Shown: in pieces, positions 50,415 through 57,118 of the stretch
How the letters are laid out: each line of letters starts with the position of its first letter
How positions within the stretch are numbered: position 1 is the stretch's first letter
Source of the DNA: Clostridia bacterium
GTDB lineage: Bacteria; Bacillota; Clostridia; Oscillospirales; CAG-272
DNA length: 57,118 nt
Direction of reading: 5' to 3'
Assembly: GCA_017412045.1 (NCBI GenBank)
Contig: JAFQOX010000122.1
Coordinates: 1 to 57,118 of the forward strand
Notes under the pieces: generated by a model
The model's database searches: none
Seen by the model: only the letters and a program-made list of their open reading frames with translations
Told to the model about the DNA's origin: nothing
Program-made: the position numbers and the translations under genes

Positions 50415-51194
50415 TTATAAAGCCTCCGTTGCAAACTCTGCCCAGACGGGATAATGATCGGAAAGATAGATGCCTTCTCTCTCGTCCGACCAGATGCCGG
50501 ACGCAAGAAATGCGCGCTTCAGCTCCTCGGTCACGTAGATATAATCGATCTTCACGCCGCGTTTCCCATAATCGTGAAAGGTTACGGGAATTTCTTTTGT
50601 GACGTCAAACATGGCGGGAGTGCTGTAATTATTACAGAAGCGGATCGTTTCGCTGTCGGGATACGCGTTGTAATCGCCCAGAATGAGGGACGGGAGTGGA
50701 AGCTTACCGTTGAATTCTTCCATTTTTTCAAAGACACAGCGGATCCCCTTGATGCGCGCCACGTCAGAGATATGGTCGAGATGGATGTTGTACAGACGGA
50801 GCATTTTGCCCGTTTTCTTGTGCCGGATCTGCGTCACAACGCAGATTCTCGGGCAATCGCTCTGATCCTCAAAGCGGGAGCCTGCGACGTAAGGTGTGGG
50901 GCTGATCCAGAAGGTCTCGTATGCGATCACATCCCATACAGCCCTTCGGACTGCCGTAAAAATGCCCTCTCCCGTATAGTTTACGCTACGGAATTGTCCG
51001 CAAAAAGCATACTCGGGCAGCATTCTTTGCAGCAGCTTGAGATGATCGACGGACATTTCCTGAAAAGCGAGCACGTCGGGCATCTCGCGCATGATCTTAT
51101 CGTAGATCATGCCTGCGCGGAAGATAAACGCATTGATGCCGTCTCCCTTCCATACACAGCGAAGATTAAAGCTTACGATCTTAACGGTTGACAT
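50415..51194 (-). CDS. Endonuclease/exonuclease/phosphatase (EEP) family hydrolase
   Basis: A 259-residue protein with the EEP order of motifs: VSFNLRC, metal-binding Glu in LAFQEMS, YNIHLDHISD, LILGDYNAYPDS and the terminal LSDHYPVWAE. The family includes DNases, phospholipases and phosphodiesterases; which one is unclear. Cytoplasmic. Two ATGs follow GGAGG; 51194 has the usual 5-base spacing. It has its own promoter at 51227-51254. Confidence 0.85.
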   Translation of the reverse strand: MSTVKIVSFNLRCVWKGDGINAFIFRAGMIYDKIMREMPDVLAFQEMSVDHLKLLQRMLPEYAFCGQFRSVNYTGEGIFTAVRRAVWDVIAYETFWISPTPYVAGSRFEDQSDCPRICVVTQIRHKKTGKMLRLYNIHLDHISDVARIKGIRCVFEKMEEFNGKLPLPSLILGDYNAYPDSETIRFCNNYSTPAMFDVTKEIPVTFHDYGKRGVKIDYIYVTEELKRAFLASGIWSDEREGIYLSDHYPVWAEFATEAL

Positions 51195-51226
51195 CATAAC
51201 CTCCAAAAATAAATTTTTGCACTTGC

Positions 51227-51254
51227 AGTATAGCATAAAAATATGGAATGTCAA
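51227..51254 (-). promoter_or_regulatory. Promoter for the EEP hydrolase
   Basis: Minus strand: TTGACA (51249-51254), 16-base spacer, TATACT (51227-51232). Confidence 0.7.
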
Positions 51255-51367
51255 TAGCATATCCTTGATTTCATAAAAAGAAATAATAGGTTGATGGATC
51301 AACTTCTTTCGTGCAGGTATTGTCCAAAATTGATAGCGATTGGTTGCGCTATGGATGAGATTTGCCC

Positions 51368-51396
51368 TTGCAATTTCATGCAAAAAATAGTATAAT
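51368..51396 (+). promoter_or_regulatory. Promoter for peptide gene and CPBP protease
   Basis: TTGCAA (51368-51373), 17-base spacer, TATAAT (51391-51396). The 20-codon frame starts 38 bases downstream. Confidence 0.72.
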
Positions 51397-51434
51397 GAAA
51401 TAAAACCACTCTAAATCGTAAACAGGAGGGGCTC

Positions 51435-51497
51435 ATGAGCAGTTGTTCGTATAATAGCGGTTTTACAGGATTCAATTGTGCAGAGCTTGGAATTTGA
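51435..51497 (+). CDS. 20-residue peptide gene upstream of CPBP protease
   Basis: An ATG at 51435 preceded by AGGAGGGG (spacing 5) opens a 20-codon frame, MSSCSYNSGFTGFNCAELGI, ending in TGA six bases before the protease ATG. It has Cys4 and Cys15, many small and aromatic residues, and no lysine or arginine. The Shine-Dalgarno site is far better than that of the downstream gene, whose own weak GAAGAA site overlaps the peptide's stop, so translation of the two is likely coupled. It may be a regulatory leader peptide, or a secreted or modified peptide processed by the protease. The family is not recognised. Confidence 0.55.
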   Translation: MSSCSYNSGFTGFNCAELGI

Positions 51498-51503
51498 AGA
51501 AAT

Positions 51504-52271
51504 ATGAAGATAACACCGTTCCTCATTTTAAAGAAGCTATACGATAAAAGCAAAATATGGTTTGCCGTCTCGTGGATTATTGCCTACTGTATACTGATGT
51601 CCGCAGGAGATTCTCTTTCCGCGTGGATCGGCATCGAGAAATCGGTGACGCTTGCCATCAGCGTTTTCCTTGTGGCAACGCTCCTGCTGTTTTTGAAGAA
51701 AAACGGACTTTGTTCGGATTACGGACTTTGTTTATCCAAGACCCCTGCGAGGTCTATGCTGTACTACGTACCGATCCTTATCATGCTGAGCGCCAATCTT
51801 TGGTATGGCGTGACTTTGAATTACGGCGCGCTTGAAACGGTGCTTTATATTCTGACGATGCTTTGCGTCGGCTTTCTCGAGGAAGTGATTTTCCGAGGGC
51901 TTCTCTTTGAGGCAATGCGAAAAGACAACGTGAAAGCCGCCGTTATCGTTTCGAGTGTGACGTTCGGCTTCGGGCATATTATCAATCTGATCAACGGATC
52001 GGGCACGGTATTGCTTCACAATCTGCTTCAGGTGGTATATGCGACTGCGGCAGGGTTTATGTTTGTGATGATGTATTGCAAATCAAAAAGCTTGATCGTT
52101 TGTATTGCCGCTCACGGTGTCTTTAACTCGCTCAGTGTCTTTGCCGATGAAACGGGCGTAACGAATGAAACGAGAATATTGACTGCGTTTTTGCTGACCG
52201 TGATAACGGGGACTTACGCTTTGTATCTCGCGCGTTCCATGAAGAAAAAAACGACCGATTCAAGTATTTAA
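51504..52271 (+). CDS. CPBP-family intramembrane metalloprotease
   Basis: A 255-residue protein with about seven transmembrane segments and the CPBP (Abi) motifs: EEVIFRG near residue 126, FGFGHIINL, and His in CIAAHGVFNSL. Family members process prenylated or peptide substrates, or give self-immunity next to bacteriocin genes. The ATG at 51504 has only a weak ribosome site overlapping the end of the 20-residue peptide frame. The next gene starts 8 bases after its stop. Confidence 0.87.
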   Translation: MKITPFLILKKLYDKSKIWFAVSWIIAYCILMSAGDSLSAWIGIEKSVTLAISVFLVATLLLFLKKNGLCSDYGLCLSKTPARSMLYYVPILIMLSANLWYGVTLNYGALETVLYILTMLCVGFLEEVIFRGLLFEAMRKDNVKAAVIVSSVTFGFGHIINLINGSGTVLLHNLLQVVYATAAGFMFVMMYCKSKSLIVCIAAHGVFNSLSVFADETGVTNETRILTAFLLTVITGTYALYLARSMKKKTTDSSI

Positions 52272-52279
52272 AATTAAAA

Positions 52280-52840
52280 ATGAAATTATTTTATACAAGT
52301 GAACGAACAATCTGGCGTGAGTGGCTTGCCGAGCACTTTGAAACGGAAAGTGAAATTTGGTTTGTGTTTCCGATGAAGGAATCGGGCGATCGGGCACTTT
52401 CTTACAATGATGCGGTGGAAGAAGCGCTTTGCTTCGGTTGGATCGACAGTACCATCAAGCACATCGATCCTATGCATCGCGCACAAAGGTTTACGCCAAG
52501 AAAGAAAGACAGTCCCTATTCACGCCCAAACATAGAAAGACTGATTTGGCTTGACGGGCAAGGGATGCTCCACCCAAGCGTGCGGAATCGTGTGATTCCC
52601 TTGATTCGCGCACCGTACGTTTTTCCAAGTGATATACTCGATGCCGTAAAGAAAGATGCCGTCGCATGGGAAAACTACGAAAAATTATCTGAGCCGTATA
52701 AACGCATTCGTATCGCATACATCGATGCGGCAAGAAAGCGGCCCGACGAGTTCAAAAAGAGATTGGAAAGCTTTATAAAAAAGACTCGCGAAGGGAAATT
52801 GATTGTTGGATTCGGTGGAATAGATAAGTATTACGGTTAA
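52280..52840 (+). CDS. YdeI/OmpD-associated family protein
   Basis: A 186-residue soluble protein. The stretch LSYNDAVEEALCFGWIDSTIK followed by RAQRFTPRKKDSPYSRPN is the signature of the YdeI family (DUF1905/OmpdA), whose role is not settled, with suggestions of stress or antimicrobial-peptide tolerance. The C-terminal helix KRPDEFKKRLESFIKKTREGK is typical. It follows the CPBP gene by 8 bases, so they share a transcript; the intervening sequence gives no clear Shine-Dalgarno site. Confidence 0.85.
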   Translation: MKLFYTSERTIWREWLAEHFETESEIWFVFPMKESGDRALSYNDAVEEALCFGWIDSTIKHIDPMHRAQRFTPRKKDSPYSRPNIERLIWLDGQGMLHPSVRNRVIPLIRAPYVFPSDILDAVKKDAVAWENYEKLSEPYKRIRIAYIDAARKRPDEFKKRLESFIKKTREGKLIVGFGGIDKYYG

Positions 52841-52920
52841 GATTTGTCAAGCACCGGGTGGACTCCATTTTTTTGTTCCGCGTGATTCCATATACGGCGT
52901 TTCTGTGATTGAGGCTTGTT

Positions 52921-53697
52921 TTATGACAAATTGTTTCTTTTATAAACGGTAGGCGACACGCCTGCCGTTTTTTTGAAGCATTTGGAAAAATAATAGATCG
53001 AGGAAAAACCGACCGCCTCGGCAATCTCGTTCAGCCTCATATTGCTGTAAAGCATGAGCCGCTTCGCTTGTTCAACTCGGTATTGGATCAGGTCATTGAC
53101 GGGAGACGTGCCGTAAAATTCTCTGTACAATGCCAAAAAACGGCTCGGAGAATAGCCGCTCAGCTTTGCCATATTCTCCAGGCTCCATTGCTTGGGATAT
53201 TCCTTCATGATTTCGCCGCGCGCATATTCGAGTTTATTTTCAGGCGTCAATTGGTTGCTTCTTGTAAACGCGCGGTAGAGGTCGATCAGCGCGCCCGTCA
53301 TGATCATATCGCATTTATCCTCATACCCGGGCAGGAGAAAGGATCGTTCGCGGTGGATCTTTTCGATCGCAGATGCCAGATAAAATGAACCGTCTACGTG
53401 AAACGGTGTGTTCAGAGGCAGGGGATATTTTGCGAACAACTCTCGAAGCTCATCGCCGCCTACGTGAAGCCAATCGTTGCGAAATCCTTTGGTTGCTTCG
53501 GGCGTCGGACCGTGATAAACGATTTGTCCGGGTTCAAGTATCAGATAGTCGCCCGCCTTGCCTCGGACCGTGACGTCGCTGATCTCTGCGATGTAATCCG
53601 TTCGGAAACAACCGATGAAATAATAGGGGGATACTTTTTTCAAACAAAATTCACCCGGTTTATGGTGATAATCGATTCCGTATACGATAAAATCCAT
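52921..53697 (-). CDS. AraC-family transcriptional regulator
   Basis: A 258-residue protein with an N-terminal sugar-sensing cupin (GIDYHHKPGEFCLKKVSPYYF, YLILEPGQIVYHGPTP) and two C-terminal helix-turn-helix motifs (SLENMAKLSGYSPSRFLALYRE and LNEIAEAVGFSSIYYFSKCFKK). The ATG at 53697 follows AAAGGA. It is divergent from the beta-mannosidase gene with 108 bases between them and most likely activates it. Confidence 0.9.
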   Translation of the reverse strand: MDFIVYGIDYHHKPGEFCLKKVSPYYFIGCFRTDYIAEISDVTVRGKAGDYLILEPGQIVYHGPTPEATKGFRNDWLHVGGDELRELFAKYPLPLNTPFHVDGSFYLASAIEKIHRERSFLLPGYEDKCDMIMTGALIDLYRAFTRSNQLTPENKLEYARGEIMKEYPKQWSLENMAKLSGYSPSRFLALYREFYGTSPVNDLIQYRVEQAKRLMLYSNMRLNEIAEAVGFSSIYYFSKCFKKTAGVSPTVYKRNNLS

Positions 53698-53745
53698 TGC
53701 ATTTCCTTTCAGTCATATAGTATAAATAAAAAGGAATATAATCCA

Positions 53746-53774
53746 TTGATAAATGAATTATATCATAATATAAT
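53746..53774 (+). promoter_or_regulatory. Promoter for beta-mannosidase
   Basis: TTGATA (53746-53751), 17-base spacer, TATAAT (53769-53774), in the AT-rich divergent region between the AraC gene and the GH2 gene. Confidence 0.7.
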
Positions 53775-53805
53775 ATAAATATCAAGAAAAATACGGGAGG
53801 TTTTT

Positions 53806-56217
53806 ATGAAAACACTGTCTTTGTGCGGAAAATGGAGAATGACGGGCAACGGATTTGATTGTGAAGGGACGATCCCCGGCTCTCTGTATTCGTTTTTGCT
53901 CGATGCGGGGTTAATGGAAGACCCGTACTACCGTGATAACGAATTCAAGGCGTTTGCATTGACACATCACGATTATGTTTTTGAAAAACGCTTTGACTTT
54001 GAAAAGGATGCATATCCGCATCTTCTTCGATTTGAGGGGCTGGATACGTTTTGCGATATTGAACTCAACGGAAAGCATATCGCATATACGGATGATATGC
54101 ACGTTACGTATGAATTCGACGTGACGGATGCGCTCCTTTCGGGTGAGAACGTTTTGCGCGTTACCTGCCGCGAAATTCATACCCATATCAAGAAAAAGCA
54201 CAAGGAACTGCCGCTCTATAAAGGCATCCTTGCATTGGCAGGCTTTGGATATATCCGTAAGGCGCACTGTATGCTGGGTTGGGATTGGGGTCCGTATCTG
54301 CCCGATATGGGGATCTGGCGCGCGGTTTCTTTGATTACAAAGGATTCCGCAAGAATAACCGACTTTAAAATTGAACAAAAGCACGAGCAAGGAAAGGTGT
54401 TCCTCACACCTCTCGTTACCGCCGATGCTTCTGCCGAAATGCGCGTTACCGTCATATGTCCCGACGGTACGACGCAATATACCATTCCTGCAAATCAGAC
54501 GTGGGAGGTTCCGAATCCCGAGCTTTGGTGGCCGCGCGGCTTGGGCGAGCGGCCGCTTTACACGGTACGTGCGGAGTTGACCGATGAAAACGGCGTTTGC
54601 GATGTTACGGAACGCAGGATCGGTCTGCGTACTTTGGATCTGATTCGTGAAAAGGACAAATGGGGTGTCAGCTTTACACACGAATGTAACGGCGTTCGCT
54701 TTTTTGCGATGGGCGCGGATTACATTCCCGAGGATAACATCCTTTCCCGTTGTTCAAAGGAGCGTTCCGGACAGCTTCTCACGCTTTGCGCGGATGCCAA
54801 TTTCAATGCAATCCGCGTATGGGGCGGTGGATATTATCCCGAAAATTATTTCTTTGATATTTGCGACGAGCTGGGATTGGTTGTGTTCTTTGACCTTGCC
54901 TTTGCCTGCACGTTGTATTATCCCGATGAGAAGATGCTTGCGAATATCAAAACGGAGGTTCGGCAAAATCTGGAGCGGTTGCGCCATCACCCTTCGATCG
55001 CGGTCATTTGCGGAAACAACGAGGTAGAGCATTGCAATGCAAGGACAAGCGGAACGTCGATCACAGACCGTTGCATCCCTGTCAATATCGAGCTTTTTGA
55101 AGAGGTGATCGCGGATATTGCAAAAGAGGTTTGTCCTGAGATCCCGTATATTCACACCTCGCCCATTACCATCGGAAGATTTGTTGATCCCAGAAACGAA
55201 AACTTTGGCGACACGCATTACTGGGACGTATGGCATCAAAACAAGCCGTTTGCGGAGTACAGAAATCACCATTTCCGTTATCTTTCCGAGTTCGGTTTTC
55301 AGTCGTTCCCGAGTGAAAAAACCATTCAAGCGATCACGCTTCCCGAGGATCGTAACATCTTTTCGAGAGTGATGGAGATGCATCAGAGAAATGCGGGCGC
55401 AAACGGTAAGATCATCAATTATCTGTCGCAAACGTATCTCTATCCCAACGATTTCGGCACATTGATCTATGCGTCGCAGCTTTTGCAAGCCGAGGCGATG
55501 CGATACGGCGTCGAGCATCTTCGCAGAGAACGTGGAAGATGTATGGGCACTCTTTATTGGCAGCTCAACGACATCTGGCCGACGGCATCCTGGTCAAGCA
55601 TCGACTATTACGGAAGACTCAAAGCGCTCCACTATTACGCAAAGCGCTTCTATTCTCCCGTTTTGCTCTCCTGCGCGGAGGTTGGGGAGACTACGACCCG
55701 TCCGCACGTGATTATGGAGCCCGATTATTATGATTACGAAACCAAGGCGCAACTTTCCGTTACCAATGATACGCGCGAAACTGTAAGCGGAGAGGTTTTT
55801 TCCTATCTGCGTGATAACTGCGGAAAGATACTCAAAACCTACCGTCAGACCGTTACGGTTGCGCCTTTTTCCGTTTTGACATTGGATGAGGTTGATTTTT
55901 GCAAGACCGACGTTCTGAATCACTATTATTCGTATGAATTGATCGTTGGGGGAGAAATGGTATCGGAGGGCAGTGTACTCTTTACCGCCCCCAAGCATTT
56001 CAAATTCAGAAATCCCGAATTGCAAGCAAGAATTGAAGACGATGAGATCGTGATCTCTGCAAAAAATTACGCAAAGAGCGTAGAGATCGATTCGCCTGAT
56101 TGCGACATGATTCTTTCGGATAACTATTTCGATATCAACGCAGGAGAGAAGAGAGTAAAGATTCTCAAAGGAAATCCCCGAACGCTCCGTTTGAGAAGCG
56201 TTTACGATATTCGATAA
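53806..56217 (+). CDS. GH2 beta-mannosidase
   Basis: An 803-residue glycoside hydrolase with the GH2 layout: jelly-roll N-terminal domain (FEGLDTFCDIELNGKHI), immunoglobulin-like domain, TIM barrel (IRVWGGGYYPENYFFD) and C-terminal beta domains. The acid/base Glu lies in ICGNNEVEH and the nucleophile Glu in LSEFGFQSFPS, both in beta-mannosidase form; GWDWGPYLPDMG is also typical. It cleaves terminal beta-1,4-mannose, as in the Man-GlcNAc core of N-glycans or mannan fragments. Cytoplasmic. GGGAGG lies five bases before the ATG. Confidence 0.94.
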   Translation: MKTLSLCGKWRMTGNGFDCEGTIPGSLYSFLLDAGLMEDPYYRDNEFKAFALTHHDYVFEKRFDFEKDAYPHLLRFEGLDTFCDIELNGKHIAYTDDMHVTYEFDVTDALLSGENVLRVTCREIHTHIKKKHKELPLYKGILALAGFGYIRKAHCMLGWDWGPYLPDMGIWRAVSLITKDSARITDFKIEQKHEQGKVFLTPLVTADASAEMRVTVICPDGTTQYTIPANQTWEVPNPELWWPRGLGERPLYTVRAELTDENGVCDVTERRIGLRTLDLIREKDKWGVSFTHECNGVRFFAMGADYIPEDNILSRCSKERSGQLLTLCADANFNAIRVWGGGYYPENYFFDICDELGLVVFFDLAFACTLYYPDEKMLANIKTEVRQNLERLRHHPSIAVICGNNEVEHCNARTSGTSITDRCIPVNIELFEEVIADIAKEVCPEIPYIHTSPITIGRFVDPRNENFGDTHYWDVWHQNKPFAEYRNHHFRYLSEFGFQSFPSEKTIQAITLPEDRNIFSRVMEMHQRNAGANGKIINYLSQTYLYPNDFGTLIYASQLLQAEAMRYGVEHLRRERGRCMGTLYWQLNDIWPTASWSSIDYYGRLKALHYYAKRFYSPVLLSCAEVGETTTRPHVIMEPDYYDYETKAQLSVTNDTRETVSGEVFSYLRDNCGKILKTYRQTVTVAPFSVLTLDEVDFCKTDVLNHYYSYELIVGGEMVSEGSVLFTAPKHFKFRNPELQARIEDDEIVISAKNYAKSVEIDSPDCDMILSDNYFDINAGEKRVKILKGNPRTLRLRSVYDIR

Positions 56218-56272
56218 AAAAGCGGCGTGTTGCTGCGTCAAAGTGCTCGCCTTTTTGTAGTTTTTTCCGCAC
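56217..56272 (-). repeat. Dispersed element, degenerate (copy G, reverse)
   Basis: AAAAAAGCGGCGTGTTGCTGCG, TGCTCGCC and TAGTTTTTT correspond to the reverse complement of the 3' half of copy D (hairpin, GAGAGCA, AACT). It lies between the beta-mannosidase stop and the alpha-galactosidase remnant. Confidence 0.45.
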
Positions 56273-56289
56273 CGGAATATGGCAAAACG

Positions 56290-56660
56290 GCAAATATCCT
56301 CGGTTGTAACTGCGTGTCTCATCTAACAGCAGGTCTTTGCCAAATCAACCGCATAGGCGACGATACCAGTGGTGTGGACTTTAACAGAACACGTCGTATG
56401 GGCGTCAATACTCTCGCCTTCCGTTTGCCGCAGAACGGTAAGTTTTACATGGTAGATGCCAACTGTGCAGGCTTTATCAAGGGCAAGATCCCTTTCACTC
56501 TCAATAAGGAATGGGTTCACTCCTTGCCAAGAGCGGCACCCCCCTCTTCATTTCCGCATCCAACGGCGCTTTTACGGACGAGAAATTTGCCTATATGCAG
56601 GAAATGTTGAAAGCCGTTACATATTTGCGATCACGCAAGAATTTTTGGGGTACAGCGTAG
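56290..56660 (+). pseudogene. C-terminal remnant of an alpha-galactosidase-like gene, frameshifted
   Basis: One frame reads ILGCNCVSHLTAGL, INRIGDDTSGVDF, RRMGVNTLAFRLPQNGKFYMVDANC up to about 56510; then a different frame continues SLLAKSGTPLFISASNGAF to the TAG at 56658-56660. Both match the C-terminal third of a GH36/melibiase-like alpha-galactosidase family protein. The N-terminal ~500 residues are missing and no start is present, so it is dead. The truncation edge lies next to a copy of the dispersed element. The rest of 56661-57058 has no supported gene. Confidence 0.72.
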
Positions 56661-56683
56661 TTATCCTTATGCCCATTTTTCTT

Positions 56684-56710
56684 GCCGCACATATGTAGCG
56701 GCTTTTTTGT
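56684..56710 (+). terminator. Weak intrinsic terminator
   Basis: GCCGC (56684-56688) and GCGGC (56698-56702) form a short stem followed by TTTTTTG. It lies just after the pseudogene, perhaps its old terminator. Confidence 0.5.
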
Positions 56711-56979
56711 TTTTGTAGGGCGATTGTGGTCAGAGCATGTGGTCGGTTTCTTGAAGGTTTTACATGCCTGGGGGTGTTGTATTGTAACTCTTACGAGAGC
56801 GTTTGTCAAGAGGTTTCGAGGATAAAAATTTGGGATGCTGTAGTCAAAGAAAAGGGGGTGTTCGGCATGATCATATCCATGTGTGCAGATAGGTCAGCAC
56901 ATCTGTCGGTGATCATTTTTTGCGAATTAGCTCGATGCTGAAAAAACTAAAATAAATTTAGTTAAACCTCGATTTGAAC

Positions 56980-57008
56980 TTGATAAATGACGAATTTTGT
57001 GATATAAT
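56980..57008 (+). promoter_or_regulatory. Promoter for the HTH regulator
   Basis: TTGATA (56980-56985), 17-base spacer, TATAAT (57003-57008) with TGA just upstream (extended -10). Confidence 0.75.
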
Positions 57009-57058
57009 AAAAAATGTATAATAATAACCTCGACTCAAGGTCGCGGAAGGAGTAAAAG

Positions 57059-57118
57059 ATGGCAGTCAGCTATAAGAAATTATGGAAGATCCTTATCGAT
57101 AAAGACATGAAGAAAAAG
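57059..57118 (+). CDS. Cro/C1-type HTH regulator, N-terminal fragment (runs off window)
   Basis: The first 20 codons read MAVSYKKLWKILIDKDMKKK, the usual N terminus of small (about 70-residue) Cro/C1-type DNA-binding proteins common in Clostridia. GGAAGGAG is six bases before the ATG. The gene is cut by the window end. Confidence 0.75.
   Translation, partial: MAVSYKKLWKILIDKDMKKK

Noticed and set aside
52945..52975. GC hairpin followed by TTTTT inside the end of the second AraC gene
   Set aside because: It falls within codons of the last helix region on the minus strand and would be a plus-strand terminator after the YdeI gene only by coincidence; evidence is too thin.
56726..56941. A 71-codon plus-strand frame near the window end
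   Set aside because: GTG start with a poor ribosome site and no recognisable sequence; it lies among decayed DNA.

Overview
The window looks like a piece of an uncultured anaerobic Clostridia chromosome (Bacillota), probably from a gut or similar fermentative habitat. Supporting signs are strong AGGAGG-type ribosome binding sites, several TTG starts, textbook sigma-A promoters (TTGACA-N17-TATAAT), intrinsic terminators nearly everywhere, oxygen-sensitive iron-sulfur enzymes, and the total absence of cytochrome or quinone genes. No rRNA, tRNA, CRISPR array, prophage or insertion sequence was found.

Layout. (1) 1-8.3 kb, minus strand: a nim-like flavin protein, a PARG/RibD-like fusion coupled to a flavin reductase, a membrane protein, and an operon of a nucleotidyltransferase plus a two-component system. 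(2) 8.7-11 kb, plus strand: adenine deaminase and a DUF6512 membrane protein. (3) 11.4-28.8 kb, plus strand: one large, tightly packed redox operon. (4) 29-38.7 kb: amidase, PAP2 phosphatase, ROK glucokinase, then an ECF sigma / putative anti-sigma / two lipoproteins / two permeases / ATPase operon. (5) 38.9-56.2 kb: carbohydrate genes (sialidase-like, MFS, heparinase II/III-like, GH38 alpha-mannosidase, a propeller glycosidase-like protein, GH2 beta-mannosidase) with two AraC regulators, plus an EEP-family hydrolase, a CPBP protease preceded by a 20-residue peptide gene, and a YdeI-like protein. (6) 56.2-57.1 kb: decayed remnants and the start of a small HTH regulator.

The central find is region 3. 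Behind one strong promoter lie two small [2Fe-2S] thioredoxin-fold proteins, a sensory-type [FeFe] hydrogenase with PAS domain, a SpoIIE-type phosphatase, a group-B-like [FeFe] hydrogenase, an LDH-fold malate dehydrogenase, class II fumarase, HdrB, HdrC, HdrA, MvhD/FlxD, FlxC-, FlxB- and FlxA-like subunits, a two-subunit soluble fumarate reductase and a 10-TM-class AspT/SucE-like transporter. Read together this is a membrane- and quinone-free path from oxaloacetate to exported succinate. The Flx-Hdr complex is placed to split electrons from NADH between fumarate (high potential) and ferredoxin (low potential), and the hydrogenases could discharge the ferredoxin as H2. The coupling is inference; the gene content and active-site residues are seen in the sequence.

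A dispersed intergenic element of about 100 nt that ends in a GC hairpin and T-run appears in at least seven places on both strands, one of them abutting a truncated, frameshifted alpha-galactosidase remnant.
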